Shown: positions 19,186-28,680, counted from the first letter of the stretch. The stretch is DNA of 59,606 nucleotides from Paenibacillus campinasensis (GCF_002272015.1 NZ_NPBY01000001.1:1-59606); one strand, 5' to 3'. The notes: generated from the sequence alone by a model not told the origin. Made by a program: numbers and translations.

Positions 19186-20505
19186 TTAATCCGGTATTAT
19201 CTCAACAATCGGCTGTTCGTTATTCTTCTCGTTGGAAAGGCCGGTAATTTCGAATACTTTAAAGAGCAGAGCCAGCGCAACACCAACGATGGTGGATAAA
19301 GCCATTCCTTTAAGCTCGACATTGCCAAACTTTAACGTAACTCCGCTGATGCCGACTACAAGGACGATCGTAGCCAGGATCATGTTGCTGGCTTTGGAGA
19401 AGTCCACCTTCTGCTCGACGAAGATCCGCAGACCCGATGCGGCGATGACGCCAAACAGCAGGAGGGACACGCCGCCCATCACCGGACGGGGAATGTTAGC
19501 CACGATCGCAGAGAACGTTCCCGAGAACGACAGCAGGATCGCAATGACGGCTGCGCCAGCGATCACGCGAATCGCGTAGACCTTGGTCAACGCCATCACT
19601 CCGATGTTCTCACCATACGTGGTGTTGGGCGTTGAGCCAACAAAGCCGGACAGCACCGTCGAAATCCCGTTGCCAAGCAGCGAGCGGTGCAGTCCCGGAT
19701 TTTTGGACAGATCCTTGCCAACGATGTTGCTTGTGACGAGCAGGTGTCCGATATGTTCGACGATGACCACGATGGAAACCGGAATGATGGTCAGAATCGC
19801 TGCTATATCAAATACCGGAGTTGTCACTGTCGGGAACGACAGGAAGCTAGCACTTGTTATTTTCTCAACTTCCACTTCCCCGAGAGCAAAAGAAAGGCCA
19901 TAACCAGCCACGATGCCGATCAGGATGTGGATGATTTTCGGGAATCCGCGGAATAATACCGCACCGAGCACAGTGACGCCAAGTGTGACAAGCGCGATCG
20001 TCACCGTCTTCGGGTTCATGGCCCATGTTTCGGCTTGCACGGGATCTGACGGAGGCAGGAAACCGGCCATATCAGCCGCTACCGGCACCAATTCGAGTCC
20101 AATCATGGCGATGATCGCGCCCATGACGGCTGGCGGAAACACAAAATCGATCCAGCGGGTGCCGGCATATTTGACGATTAAGGCGACGGCACAGAAGATC
20201 AGTCCGGTTATGATAAAGGCGCCAAGCGCCTTTCCGTAGTTCGCACCCGGATCATCGACAAGCACGAGGCCTACCGGAGCGATAAAGGCGAAGCTGGATC
20301 CGAGATAAGCGGGTATTTTTCCTTTACACAGAAAAATATAAAGAAGGGTGCCAATCCCGTTCATCAACAGAATCATGCCGGGATCTACACCGAAAATGTT
20401 CGGAACGAGCACAGTGCTTCCGAACATGGCGAACAGATGCTGAAGACTCAGCAGAAAGCCCGGGCCAAACGGAAGCTTTTCATCTACCTGAATTTCGCGT
20501 TGCAA
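19186..20505 (-). CDS. uraA: UraA-type uracil permease (NCS2 family)
   Basis: This 439-aa membrane protein of the nucleobase:cation symporter-2 family has about 14 helices. LSLQHLFAMFGSTVLVP and CKGKIPAYLGSSFAFIAPV are close to the proton-driven uracil permease UraA. The substrate-binding glutamates lie in VIVEHIGHLLVTSN and NTTYGENIGVMALT. Uracil is the most likely substrate; xanthine permeases of the family differ in the first motif. ATG 20505 follows AGAGGAGTGG. A good promoter lies 60-90 bp upstream. I find no PyrR-binding or purine-riboswitch sequence in the leader. Confidence 0.9.
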   Translation of the reverse strand: MQREIQVDEKLPFGPGFLLSLQHLFAMFGSTVLVPNIFGVDPGMILLMNGIGTLLYIFLCKGKIPAYLGSSFAFIAPVGLVLVDDPGANYGKALGAFIITGLIFCAVALIVKYAGTRWIDFVFPPAVMGAIIAMIGLELVPVAADMAGFLPPSDPVQAETWAMNPKTVTIALVTLGVTVLGAVLFRGFPKIIHILIGIVAGYGLSFALGEVEVEKITSASFLSFPTVTTPVFDIAAILTIIPVSIVVIVEHIGHLLVTSNIVGKDLSKNPGLHRSLLGNGISTVLSGFVGSTPNTTYGENIGVMALTKVYAIRVIAGAAVIAILLSFSGTFSAIVANIPRPVMGGVSLLLFGVIAASGLRIFVEQKVDFSKASNMILATIVLVVGISGVTLKFGNVELKGMALSTIVGVALALLFKVFEITGLSNEKNNEQPIVEIIPD

Positions 20506-20809
20506 GTTATTCCACTCCTCTTATAGGACTTTAAATATAGACCGTTCGCGTACGATCTTTACTAGATTAAATACTATTGTTCGTTTTTTCAAGAGAGGAT
20601 TTTACAAAAACCGAAAAGATCGGCTTGATCCTGCAAATTTAGTTCGAGAGAATAAGGGTAAATCAACAGAACCTCCCAGTATGCGTACGGTTGACGTAAA
20701 CAGGGTTAAGCGTCATAATGATAGGAAAACCAAATTGATAAGGGAACCTGCACGTTTAGACAAAGGGCGGGTTCCATTTTATATAGAAAGGGAAGAGAAG
20801 GACTCGAAA
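20506..20809. other. Divergent uraA/relA control region
   Basis: This 304-bp stretch holds the uraA promoter (20564-20592, minus). For relA it holds only a poor match, TTGATC (20625-20630) with AGAATA 18 bp on. GGAACC (about 20742-20747) and GGTTCC (about 20770-20775) could form a hairpin shortly before relA, followed by ATTTTAT. An open frame runs from 20681 into relA but lacks a binding site, and I treat it as untranslated leader. Confidence 0.5.
20564..20592 (-). promoter_or_regulatory. Sigma-A promoter of uraA
   Basis: On the minus strand, TTGAAA (20592-20587) and TAATCT (20569-20564) are spaced by exactly 17 bp. The leader to the uraA start is about 50 nt. Confidence 0.7.
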
Positions 20810-22981
20810 ATGGGCATAGAGCGATTACTCGAAAAGGCCGGCGCCTATATAAAAGAACCCGATCTTCTCCGCATCCAGGAAGCGTACGAATTTGCGGAGC
20901 AGGCCCATCACGGGCAAGTGCGAAAGTCGGGAGAACCTTATATTCTTCATCCGCTTGCGGTTGCAGACATCGTGGTCAACATGCAGATGGACACGTTGTC
21001 GATCATAGCTGCTCTGCTCCACGATGTTGTGGAGGATACGACGGTTTCTCTCGAAGAAATTCGCGAGCGCTTCGGTGAGACCTGCGCCATGCTGGTGGAT
21101 GGTCTGACCAAGCTTGAACGCATCCGGTTCAGGTCGAAGGAAGAGCAGCAGAATGAGAACTACCGCAAGATGTTCATTGCGATGGCCCGGGACATCCGCG
21201 TCATCGTAATCAAGCTGGCTGACCGGCTGCACAATATGAGAACCCTAAAGTATCAGTCGGAGGAAAGCCAGCGCCGAATCTCCTATGAAACGCTGGAAAT
21301 TTTCTGTCCGATTGCCCATCGTCTCGGTATATCCGCGATCAAATGGGAAATGGAGGACATTGCGCTTCGCTATCTGAACCCGCAGCAGTATTATCGGATT
21401 GCTAATCTGATGCACAAGAAGCGGGCGGAGCGTGAGCAGTACATTGATAACGTCATTGTCTGTATTCAAGAGAAGCTGGACGAAATGGGGATTTCCGCAG
21501 ACCTGTCCGGCAGACCCAAGCATATCTACAGCGTGTTCAAAAAAATGACCGTAAAGAACAAACAGTTCAACGAAATCTATGATTTGCTTGCAATCCGGAT
21601 TATTGTCGACAACATCAAGGATTGTTATGCCACACTCGGAATCATTCACACCTTGTGGAAGCCGATGCCCGGGCGGTTCAAGGATTATATTGCCATGCCC
21701 AAAACCAATATGTATCAGTCGCTTCATACGACCGTCGTCGGTCCGAATGGGGAGCCGACCGAAGTGCAGATTCGGACATGGGAAATGCACCGCACGGCGG
21801 AGTTCGGGATTGCGGCCCACTGGGCTTACAAAGAAGGAACCGCCGCCGGAAATTTCGACAACAAGATGACGTTCTTCCGCGAAATTTTGGAGCTTCAGCA
21901 TGAAACGAAGGATGCCTCCGAATTCGTTGAATCGCTTAAAATGGACTTTTTCTCGGATCTCGTATTTGTGTTTACGCCGAAGGGGGAAGTCATTGAATTG
22001 CCGGCTGGCTCGGTACCGCTCGATTTTGCCTACCGGATTCATACCGAGGTTGGCAATCGCACGATTGGAGCGAAGGTCAACGGCAGAATCGTGCCGCTGG
22101 ATCATCAGCTGAAGACCGGCGATATCGTGGAAATCTTGACCTCCAAGCATTCTTACGGCCCCAGCCAGGACTGGCTGAAGATTGCGCAATCCTCGCATGC
22201 CCGCAGCAAGATCAAGCAGTGGTTCAAGAAGGAAAAGCGGGAAGAGAATGTGGAGAAGGGGCGTGAAATGCTGGAGCGTGAGCTCAAGCGACTCGGCCTT
22301 GAAGTTTCGGAATGGATGACAGACGACAAATTGCTGGAGGCAGCCAAGAAGTTTGCCTTTAACGATATTGAAGACATGCTGTCCGCCGTTGGCTTTGGCG
22401 GCATTACCGCCGCCCAGATCTGTACGAAAATCACCGAGAAGCTTCGCAAAGAGCAGGAGGAAGCCAGCCAGCTTGAGCTGACGTCGGAGATGAAGGAGAT
22501 CAAGCCTGCGGAGAAACGCAGCCGTCCGACCAACGGTGTGCGGGTCAAAGGCATTGATAACTTGCTCGTCCGTTTTGCCCGCTGCTGCAACCCGGTCCCA
22601 GGCGATGATATTGTCGGCTATGTTACCCGCGGACGGGGCGTATCGGTCCACCGCTCGGACTGTACGAATCTTCCTTCGGTCATCGAAGGGGAGGATGCAG
22701 CGCGCGTCATTGAGGTAGAGTGGGAATCCTCAGTTGAAGCGAATTACAGTGTCGACATCGAGGTTACCGGTCACGACCGGAACGGGCTGCTCAACGAGGT
22801 GCTTCAGGCTGTATCTGAGAGCAAGACGAATATTTCGGCGGTGACGGGCCGCTCGGACAAAAACAAGATGGCGATGATTCATATGACGATCCTGATCCGG
22901 AACACCGATCATCTCCACGCGGTAGTGGAGCGGATCAAACGTGTGAAGGATGTGTACACCGTCCATCGGATTATGCAGTAA
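20810..22981 (+). CDS. relA: RelA, bifunctional (p)ppGpp synthetase/hydrolase
   Basis: This long Rel enzyme makes and degrades (p)ppGpp on amino-acid starvation. The 723 aa contain, in order: the HD hydrolase domain (H71-D72 in [10 protein letters not shown]), so hydrolysis should be active; the synthetase domain with [20 protein letters not shown]; the TGS domain ([16 protein letters not shown]); a helical and Cys-containing zinc-finger region ([20 protein letters not shown]); and a C-terminal ACT/RRM domain. ATG 20810 lies 7 nt after AGAAGGA and gives the usual [10 protein letters not shown] start. dtd follows 73 bp later. Confidence 0.97.
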   Translation: MGIERLLEKAGAYIKEPDLLRIQEAYEFAEQAHHGQVRKSGEPYILHPLAVADIVVNMQMDTLSIIAALLHDVVEDTTVSLEEIRERFGETCAMLVDGLTKLERIRFRSKEEQQNENYRKMFIAMARDIRVIVIKLADRLHNMRTLKYQSEESQRRISYETLEIFCPIAHRLGISAIKWEMEDIALRYLNPQQYYRIANLMHKKRAEREQYIDNVIVCIQEKLDEMGISADLSGRPKHIYSVFKKMTVKNKQFNEIYDLLAIRIIVDNIKDCYATLGIIHTLWKPMPGRFKDYIAMPKTNMYQSLHTTVVGPNGEPTEVQIRTWEMHRTAEFGIAAHWAYKEGTAAGNFDNKMTFFREILELQHETKDASEFVESLKMDFFSDLVFVFTPKGEVIELPAGSVPLDFAYRIHTEVGNRTIGAKVNGRIVPLDHQLKTGDIVEILTSKHSYGPSQDWLKIAQSSHARSKIKQWFKKEKREENVEKGREMLERELKRLGLEVSEWMTDDKLLEAAKKFAFNDIEDMLSAVGFGGITAAQICTKITEKLRKEQEEASQLELTSEMKEIKPAEKRSRPTNGVRVKGIDNLLVRFARCCNPVPGDDIVGYVTRGRGVSVHRSDCTNLPSVIEGEDAARVIEVEWESSVEANYSVDIEVTGHDRNGLLNEVLQAVSESKTNISAVTGRSDKNKMAMIHMTILIRNTDHLHAVVERIKRVKDVYTVHRIMQ

Positions 22982-23054
22982 ACAGCCATGCGGTTTGCGT
23001 TCCTTAAGTGGGAAGGCAGGCCGCTATATTTTTGTGCAAAGGAGTAGGTATGAG

Positions 23055-23498
23055 ATGAGAGTCGTTGTTCAAAGATGCAAGAATGCGAAGGTGACCGTAG
23101 GTCATGAGACGGTAGGCAGCATTGGAGAAGGGTTGATGGTGCTCGTAGGCGTCACGCATGAGGATGAGGAGAAGGATGCAAAATATGTGGCGGATAAGGT
23201 GGCAGGCCTGCGGATTTTTGAAGATGCCGACGGGAAGATGAACGATAGCGTTCTTGATGTGGGAGGGGCTGTGCTGTCGGTCTCCCAGTTCACCTTGTAC
23301 GGCGATTGCCGCAAAGGAAAGCGGCCGAATTTCATGGCGGCGGCCAGACCGGATCATGCCAAGCTGCTGTATGAAGCATTCAACCGGGAGCTGAGAGAGA
23401 AAGGCCTCGTTGTGGAGACCGGGGTGTTCGGGGCAATGATGGACGTATCGCTAACCAACTGGGGGCCGGTAACGCTTATCATCGACAGCAGGGCTTAA
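23055..23498 (+). CDS. dtd: Dtd, D-aminoacyl-tRNA deacylase
   Basis: Dtd removes D-amino acids (and glycine mischarged on tRNA-Ala) from tRNAs. The 147-aa protein has the start MRVVVQRC, the active-site SQFTLYGD motif and the C-terminal [12 protein letters not shown] segment with the Gly-Pro motif that enforces chirality. ATG 23055 is 7 nt after AAAGGAGTAGG. It follows relA as in B. subtilis. Confidence 0.97.
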   Translation: MRVVVQRCKNAKVTVGHETVGSIGEGLMVLVGVTHEDEEKDAKYVADKVAGLRIFEDADGKMNDSVLDVGGAVLSVSQFTLYGDCRKGKRPNFMAAARPDHAKLLYEAFNRELREKGLVVETGVFGAMMDVSLTNWGPVTLIIDSRA

Positions 23499-23896
23499 GC
23501 GCAATCCTCCGCATGGAGACGACAACAATAGGGCATCCTGAAGAAAGCGCAATTGATGGTTCTCCAATCTTTCGAAGGAGCTGGCATTCATGCGGCAATC
23601 TCCCAAGTTTACGATGTGGCAAAGCCTGGCAGCCGGCGGATGGTCTGGCGGCATGAGGGAAACGTCAAGCCTCGCGCGGCTGACATCTGGACCGGTCAGT
23701 CCGGACAGGGATATCATGCAGAAGGGCAGTCCCCGCCAATCGCTTCCACGAAGCTGAACGGCATAGCTGAAATGCAAGGAACCAGAAATTCTCCCGCACT
23801 TCATGATGGCCGGGATTTGCAAACAGCTGTTAGTAATGATTTCGGATGGGGTAATAACATCATGTGAACATCACTAGTCGAAGGAGGAGTTAGCAG
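23499..23896. other. Gene-poor 398-bp interval after dtd
   Basis: Open frames exist here on both strands (for example 23553-23867 plus and 23451-23822 minus), but none resembles a known family or has convincing codon structure. The one with a proper ribosome site is a short frame at 23590. No terminator hairpin with a T run is visible after dtd. The interval may be remnant sequence or hold a small gene. Confidence 0.4.
23590..23757 (+). CDS. Possible 55-aa small protein of unknown function
   Basis: ATG 23590 is preceded by CGAAGGAG with 9 nt spacing, a good binding site. The predicted peptide starts MRQSPKFTMWQSLAAGGW and is rich in Ser, Arg and Pro, without a membrane helix or known motif. 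It overlaps other frames of similar length on both strands, so coding is unproven. Confidence 0.25.
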   Translation: MRQSPKFTMWQSLAAGGWSGGMRETSSLARLTSGPVSPDRDIMQKGSPRQSLPRS

Positions 23897-24418
23897 ATGG
23901 GCAAAATTGCATTTCTACTCGCCAATGAGTTTGAAGACTCCGAAATGACAACCCCTTACGAGGCTGTCAAAGATGCAGGACATGAAGCGGATATTATCGG
24001 ACTGAAGCAGGGGACAGAGCTGAAAGGGAAGCAGGGCAAGGCAACGTACACGTCAGATAAAGCGATCGCTGATGCCAACATGAATGATTATGATGCGGTG
24101 GTGATTCCTGGCGGTTCCTCTCCGGAGAATCTTCGCCTGGACCCGAATATCCTTCAATTTGTGAAGGAAGCAGACCGTGCAGGCAAGCCGATTGCTGCAA
24201 TCTGTCACGGACCGCAAATTCTGATCAGCGCGGATCTGTTGAAGGGGCGTACGCTGACATCTTATCCGCCGCTGAAGGACGATGTGGTGAATGCCGGCGG
24301 CCAGTTCAAGGATGAGGAAGTGGTGGTTGACCGCAATCTGATCACTTCCCGCACCCCGAAGGATGAGCCGGCTTTTGTCCGCGAACTGCTGAACGCACTG
24401 AAAAAAGTCACCGCTTAA
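23897..24418 (+). CDS. DJ-1/PfpI-family protein
   Basis: This 173-aa protein has the class I glutamine-amidotransferase-like fold of the DJ-1/PfpI group. The nucleophile elbow is AAICHGPQ with C103-H104; E12 (NEFEDSE) is the conserved partner acid. Members include general-stress proteins such as YraA and YfkM of B. subtilis, proposed to act as deglycases, proteases or chaperones; the true activity is unsettled. ATG 23897 is preceded by CGAAGGAGGAG. The next gene, 60 bp on, is in the same direction and may share the transcript. Confidence 0.92.
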   Translation: MGKIAFLLANEFEDSEMTTPYEAVKDAGHEADIIGLKQGTELKGKQGKATYTSDKAIADANMNDYDAVVIPGGSSPENLRLDPNILQFVKEADRAGKPIAAICHGPQILISADLLKGRTLTSYPPLKDDVVNAGGQFKDEEVVVDRNLITSRTPKDEPAFVRELLNALKKVTA

Positions 24419-24476
24419 GCAGGGCGTATGAGAAGGTAATTACACATCCTTTTACCGGATGAAAGGAGGAATGAAC

Positions 24477-24905
24477 ATGTCTAAGCTGATTCAAGCCTAT
24501 TTCAGAACAGAGGATGATGCCGAAGGGGCAAGAACAAGTCTGCTGGCTTACAACACCGAGCAGCTTGAGGTAGGTGCCCTGCAGGAAGGGATCTCCAGCC
24601 GGACGAACCTGCTCGTTCCGCTGGTGCCGTGGACGACGAATACCGGAGGCGGGGGTTCATCGGCAACGACCGGGGTGTTTGGCGGCGGACCTGTCATGGG
24701 TGTCGCCCCGCTGCGGGATACGTCGCCAACCGGAGCGACGACGGATCAAGAGCCAGCCACCGCAGATGCTGTGGATGACTTGATGGGCAACGACAACGAC
24801 GAACTTCGGTATGTGTTGTCGGCCAAGGTTCAGGATGAAGACTACGAGGAAATTGTCCAAAAGCTGCGCGAAAATCACGCGTATGTCGAGCGGCTGGACG
24901 ATTAA
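24477..24905 (+). CDS. Small protein of two beta-alpha-beta halves with a Gly-rich middle
   Basis: The 142-aa product is not one I can name. Residues 1-36 (KLIQAYFRTEDDAEGARTSL) and about 110-142 (LRYVLSAKVQDEDYEEIVQK) each look like a strand-helix-strand unit, as in a ferredoxin-like fold split in two. Between them lie about 60 residues rich in Gly, Thr, Pro and Ser with a weakly hydrophobic centre (GVFGGGPVMGVAPL). The layout resembles stress proteins of the YflT/GsiB-17M kind, but similarity is only general. ATG 24477 follows AAAGGAGGAATGAAC. It probably forms an operon with the DJ-1 gene, which fits a stress role. Confidence 0.75.
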   Translation: MSKLIQAYFRTEDDAEGARTSLLAYNTEQLEVGALQEGISSRTNLLVPLVPWTTNTGGGGSSATTGVFGGGPVMGVAPLRDTSPTGATTDQEPATADAVDDLMGNDNDELRYVLSAKVQDEDYEEIVQKLRENHAYVERLDD

Positions 24906-24940
24906 CAGGGTGATTCGGCCAAGAGAAACCGTTTTCACTC

Positions 24941-24996
24941 TTGTAACATAACTGTAATGTTCGTTCAATGTTCTGTTAATATAAGCTGTCTATAAT
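24941..24996 (+). promoter_or_regulatory. Pho-box-like repeat array with -10, possible phosphate-regulated promoter
   Basis: Four 7-mers, TTGTAAC (24941), CTGTAAT (24952), GTTCAAT (24963) and TGTTAAT (24974), recur every 11 bp with 4-bp spacers. Exactly 10 bp after the last one comes TATAAT (24991-24996). This is the geometry of PhoB/PhoP-type boxes that stand in for a -35. Read on the minus strand the units are TTAACA, TTGAAC, TTACAG and TTACAA, close to the B. subtilis PhoP hexamer. The regulator is inferred, not shown. Confidence 0.6.
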
Positions 24997-25002
24997 AACA
25001 GC

Positions 25003-25061
25003 ATGACCCCCTTTTTATATACTATATTTTGAACCTACAGACGCGGTTTGTAGGTTTTTTT
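25003..25061 (+). ncRNA. Candidate ~60-nt small RNA with C-rich seed
   Basis: From the start site predicted by the 24991-24996 TATAAT, transcription would run only about 60 nt to the intrinsic terminator at 25032-25061. The RNA would open with an unstructured segment containing CCCCCUUUUU (25007-25016), then an A/U-rich stretch, then the 8-bp terminator stem. Short C-rich unpaired tracts are the seeds of Gram-positive regulators such as RoxS and FsrA, and they pair with Shine-Dalgarno regions. No protein is encoded; the nine-codon frame from its 5' end has no binding site. Confidence 0.4.
25032..25061 (+). terminator. Intrinsic terminator upstream of the hisS leader
   Basis: AACCTACA (25032-25039) pairs with TGTAGGTT (25049-25056) across a 9-nt loop, followed by TTTTT-C-TTTTT. 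It could end both the candidate small RNA and read-through from the gene that stops at 24905. Confidence 0.88.
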
Positions 25062-25091
25062 CTTTTTATCGACATTTTATGAATCAGCTTC

Positions 25092-25120
25092 TTGACTTTA
25101 TTCGATCGGTTGATTAGAAT
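25092..25120 (+). promoter_or_regulatory. Sigma-A promoter of the hisS-aspS operon
   Basis: TTGACT (25092-25097) and TAGAAT (25115-25120) are 17 bp apart. The leader RNA to the hisS start would be about 415 nt and contains the T-box. Confidence 0.82.
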
Positions 25121-25149
25121 CTAAAAATATAATGTTTGGGATAAACTAT

Positions 25150-25480
25150 AGTTAGTAATATCTGATTTGATGACGGGAACAAGTACTCCATCCCCACAAG
25201 ACCAGAGAGGAATCCCCATAGGCTGTAAGGATTCTCTTGATGAATGGACGAATGACCTCCCCGAGAACAGGCGGCGAAGCAAGCACCGGAAGGCCGGTGG
25301 GATAGACAGTAGCCGTTATGCGACAGCCGGGCGTTAACCGGTTAAGCGGACTGGAACACAGCAGCGATAGGAAGCCTGTTGTTCTCTGGCCGGAATGTGG
25401 GTGGTACCACGGGTGATATGTCTACACAATCTCTCGTCCCTGTTGTCTTCGATCAGACGACAGGGCGGGAGATTTTTTAA
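25150..25480 (+). promoter_or_regulatory. T-box riboswitch of hisS-aspS, probable Asp (GAC) specifier
   Basis: The leader has the T-box hallmark GGGTGGTACCACGGG (25399-25413). Next comes an intrinsic terminator in which GTCCCTGTTGTCT pairs with AGACGACAGGGC, ending in TTTTTT (25429-25478). The distal part of stem I is recognisable from AGAGAGGAATCC (25205-25216), the GGCTGTAAGG loop and GGATTCTC. About 18 nt after that stem lies GAATGACC; its GAC (25254-25256) occupies the place where the alaS leader of this genome has its GCT specifier. A second GAC is at 25247. I therefore favour sensing of uncharged tRNA-Asp, which suits an operon that also encodes AspS. Confidence 0.88.
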
Positions 25481-25541
25481 TTTTCAGAGAATCGGGGCCG
25501 ATTTGTAGTGTACAGATCCAGGTCCCATGGAGGGAAGAACG

Positions 25542-26795
25542 ATGGCGAATCAACGATTTGAAAAGCCGACGGGAACCCAGGATATTCTGCCGGGAACCGT
25601 CGAGAAATGGCAATTCATTGAACAGAAGGCGCGCGAGCTGTGCCGGCGCTACAACTATCATGAGATCCGCACTCCGATCTTCGAGCAGACGGAATTGTTT
25701 GAGCGCGGTGTCGGTGAGACCACGGATATTGTCGAGAAGGAAATGTACACCTTCAAGGATAAAGGGGATCGCAGCATGACCCTCCGTCCGGAAGGAACGG
25801 CCGGTGTCGTTCGGGCGTATGTGCAGAACAAGCTGTATGGCGAGCCGGATGTAACGAAGCTGTATTATATCGGGCCGATGTTCCGGTACGAGCGCCCGCA
25901 GGCAGGACGTTACCGCCAGTTCCATCAATTTGGGATCGAGGTGTTTGGATCGAGCGATCCGGCAATCGATGCGGAAGTGATCGCGCTTGGCTACTCGTTC
26001 TATAAGGAGCTGGGACTTCAGGGCGTCAAGGCCGAGATCAACTCGGTCGGCACACCGGCGGTGCGTGCAGCATACCGGGAGCAGCTATTGGCATTCCTGA
26101 CGCCGATGAAGGAGAGTCTCTGCGCCGATTGCCAGTCCCGCATGGACCGCAATCCGCTCCGCGTCCTGGACTGCAAGAAGGATCAGGACAAGTTCGGAGG
26201 CGCGCCGTCCATTCTCGATAGCCTGGATGAGGAATGCAGCGTACATTTTGAGAACGTGAAATCGTATCTGGATGCGATGGGCATCGAATATGAGATTAAC
26301 CCGCGGCTTGTGCGCGGCCTCGATTATTATACGCATACCGCGTTTGAGTTCAAGGCACAGGGCATCGGCGCAATCGATACGGTTGGCGGCGGCGGCCGAT
26401 TTAACGGGCTCGTAGGCGAGATTGGCGGACCGGACCAGCCGGGGATCGGCTTTGGCATCGGTCTGGAGCGTATCCAGCTTATTCTGGAACACCAGCAGGT
26501 GGATCTGTCCGGCATGCAGCCGCTGGATGTATATCTGGTGGCCCTTGGTGAAGCGGCGGAGCGTGAAATTGTCAAAATCATCTACGATCTCCGCAGCCGC
26601 GGCATTTCGGCCGAGCGGGATTACCTCGGGCGCAAAATGAAGGCGCAGATGAAGTCGGCAGACCGTCTTCAGGCCCGCTACACCGCCATCCTGGGTGACG
26701 ATGAGCTGGCCCGGGGCGAGATCGCGGTCAAATCGATGGAGACCGGGGAGCAGCGTACGGTGAAGCTTGAGGAGCTGTACCGCGAGTTTATGTAA
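25542..26795 (+). CDS. hisS: HisS, histidyl-tRNA synthetase
   Basis: This class II synthetase charges tRNA-His. The 417-aa protein has the start [16 protein letters not shown], motif 2 with [20 protein letters not shown], the histidine-specific loop [15 protein letters not shown], motif 3 [11 protein letters not shown] and the C-terminal anticodon-binding domain. ATG 25542 follows GGAGGG with 7 nt spacing; ATG 25527 upstream overlaps this site. It is first in an operon with aspS, behind the T-box leader. Confidence 0.98.
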   Translation: MANQRFEKPTGTQDILPGTVEKWQFIEQKARELCRRYNYHEIRTPIFEQTELFERGVGETTDIVEKEMYTFKDKGDRSMTLRPEGTAGVVRAYVQNKLYGEPDVTKLYYIGPMFRYERPQAGRYRQFHQFGIEVFGSSDPAIDAEVIALGYSFYKELGLQGVKAEINSVGTPAVRAAYREQLLAFLTPMKESLCADCQSRMDRNPLRVLDCKKDQDKFGGAPSILDSLDEECSVHFENVKSYLDAMGIEYEINPRLVRGLDYYTHTAFEFKAQGIGAIDTVGGGGRFNGLVGEIGGPDQPGIGFGIGLERIQLILEHQQVDLSGMQPLDVYLVALGEAAEREIVKIIYDLRSRGISAERDYLGRKMKAQMKSADRLQARYTAILGDDELARGEIAVKSMETGEQRTVKLEELYREFM

Positions 26796-26870
26796 TGCCG
26801 CTGCTTGCTGTAAGGCAGCACGGCTTCACAATATAAGCAATTGAATCCACTAAAGGGGAATGATGAGCAG

Positions 26871-28646
26871 ATGAAAAGGACGCATCAATGCGGGCTTCTG
26901 ACAACCGCAAACATCGGAGAAATCGTAACACTAAGCGGCTGGGTGCAAACCCGCCGGGATCTGGGCGGCGTATTGTTTATCGACTTGCGCGACCGCAGCG
27001 GCATTATGCAGGTTGTATTTAATCCGGACTTTTCCGGCGAGGCGCTGGCCGTAGCCGACAAGGTGCGGAGCGAATATGTGATCGCGGTGACAGGCAAGGT
27101 GGTCAAGCGTGATCCTGAAACGTACAATCCGAACTTGCCTACAGGTGAAATTGAGGTGCAGGTGACGGAGATCGAGGTGCTGAACGCTGCGAAGACCCCT
27201 CCGTTCTTCATCGAGGACGGCGTTGAGGTTGACGAGCAGCTTCGTCTGAAGTATCGCTATCTGGATCTTCGCCGTCCGGAAATGCAGAAGACACTCATGC
27301 TGCGTTCGAAGGCAGCCAAGGTGTTCCGCGACTACCTCGACGGCGAAGGGTTTGTGGATGTGGAAACGCCAATTCTGACGAAAAGCACGCCGGAGGGCGC
27401 ACGCGACTATCTCGTGCCGAGCCGGGTGCATCCGGGCGAATTCTTCGCGTTGCCGCAATCGCCGCAAATCTACAAGCAGCTGCTGATGGTCAGCGGACTG
27501 GAGCGGTATTACCAGATCGCCCGCTGCTTCCGTGACGAGGATCTGCGCGCAGACCGTCAGCCGGAGTTCACACAGGTGGACATCGAGACTTCCTTCATGG
27601 AGCGCGATGACCTGCTGAACATGATGGAGCAGCTGATGGTGAAATTGTTCAAGGAAACGATCGGCGTCGAGCTGTCCACCCCGTTCCAGCGTATCAGCTA
27701 TGCGGATGCGATGGGCAAGTACGGTTCAGACAAGCCGGACCTTCGCTTCGGCCTGGAACTGATTGAGATGAACGACATCGTAGCTGGCAGCGGTGTGAAG
27801 GTGTTCTCTTCCGTCATCGAAAAAGGCGGCGAGGTGAAATGTCTGAACGCCAAGGGCTGCGGCACTTGGACACGTAAGGAAATTGACGATCTCGGGCCAT
27901 ATGCCGCCAGATACGGGGCGAAAGGACTGGCCTGGATTCAAGTGAAGGAAGGCGAGTTCAGAGGCCCGATCGTGAAGTTCTTTACAGAGCAAGAGATCGA
28001 AGCGATCAAGGAACGTACCGGCGCCGAGGAAGGCGACCTGCTGCTGTTCTCTGCCGACACGAAAAAAGTGGTGGCTGATGTGCTTGGAGCGCTCCGTCTG
28101 AAAATCGGGCGTCAGCTTGGCCTGATCAACGATAATGAATACAAGTTTGCATGGGTGCTGGACTTCCCGCTGCTCAGCTATGATGAGGAGCAGAAGCGCT
28201 ATGTTGCCGAGCATCATCCGTTCACCCGTCCGAGAGACGAGGATCTGGAATTGCTCGACTCCGATCCGCTGGCCGTACGTGCTCAGGCGTATGACCTCGT
28301 ATTGAACGGCTATGAAGTGGGCGGCGGTTCCATGCGGATATACAAACGCGACATTCAGGAGAAAATGTTTGCGGCACTGGGCTTGTCCCCGGAGGAGGCG
28401 CACGAGAAATTCGGCTTCCTTCTCGATGCGTTTGAGTACGGCACTCCGCCGCACGGAGGAATTGCCTTTGGCTTCGACCGTCTGGTGATGCTGCTGGCTG
28501 GTCGAAACAACCTGCGTGAGACGATTGCCTTCCCGAAAACGGCAAGCGCAACAGATCTTTTGATGAACGCGCCTTCCGAGGTGGACACAGCTCAGCTGGA
28601 GCAGCTTCATATCAAGCTGGCGAAGAAGCCTGTAGAGTCGAAGTAA
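26871..28646 (+). CDS. aspS: AspS, aspartyl-tRNA synthetase
   Basis: This class IIb synthetase, 591 aa in the bacterial long form, has an N-terminal OB-fold anticodon-binding domain ([20 protein letters not shown]), catalytic motifs including [18 protein letters not shown], the inserted GAD domain (about 290-420) and motif 3 in [19 protein letters not shown] 26871 is preceded by AAGGGGAATGATGAGC. It lies 75 bp after hisS; the short gap holds a GC-rich hairpin without a T run, so transcription should continue. Whether the enzyme is discriminating or also charges tRNA-Asn cannot be told here. Confidence 0.98.
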   Translation: MKRTHQCGLLTTANIGEIVTLSGWVQTRRDLGGVLFIDLRDRSGIMQVVFNPDFSGEALAVADKVRSEYVIAVTGKVVKRDPETYNPNLPTGEIEVQVTEIEVLNAAKTPPFFIEDGVEVDEQLRLKYRYLDLRRPEMQKTLMLRSKAAKVFRDYLDGEGFVDVETPILTKSTPEGARDYLVPSRVHPGEFFALPQSPQIYKQLLMVSGLERYYQIARCFRDEDLRADRQPEFTQVDIETSFMERDDLLNMMEQLMVKLFKETIGVELSTPFQRISYADAMGKYGSDKPDLRFGLELIEMNDIVAGSGVKVFSSVIEKGGEVKCLNAKGCGTWTRKEIDDLGPYAARYGAKGLAWIQVKEGEFRGPIVKFFTEQEIEAIKERTGAEEGDLLLFSADTKKVVADVLGALRLKIGRQLGLINDNEYKFAWVLDFPLLSYDEEQKRYVAEHHPFTRPRDEDLELLDSDPLAVRAQAYDLVLNGYEVGGGSMRIYKRDIQEKMFAALGLSPEEAHEKFGFLLDAFEYGTPPHGGIAFGFDRLVMLLAGRNNLRETIAFPKTASATDLLMNAPSEVDTAQLEQLHIKLAKKPVESK

Positions 28647-28680
28647 TACCGTATTTGCAAAAGGAGGTTGGCATCCTAGC

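Noticed and set aside
20506..20600. Purine riboswitch or PyrR attenuator before uraA
   Set aside because: The leader between promoter and start is only about 50 nt and shows neither the purine aptamer core nor a PyrR-binding loop.
20681..20809. 43-residue N-terminal extension of RelA
   Set aside because: There is no ribosome site at 20681, whereas AGAAGGA precedes ATG 20810, and the family-like start [10 protein letters not shown] begins there.
21245..22651. 468-residue open frame antisense to relA
   Set aside because: It is the reverse complement of well-conserved RelA domains; composition and lack of a ribosome site mark it as a shadow.
23451..23822. 123-residue minus-strand frame overlapping the dtd end
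   Set aside because: It overlaps the 3' end of dtd on the opposite strand, lacks a ribosome site and has no family-like pattern.
26796..26870. Terminator or second T-box between hisS and aspS
   Set aside because: A GC-rich hairpin is present, but without a T run or T-box sequence; the genes are most likely co-transcribed.
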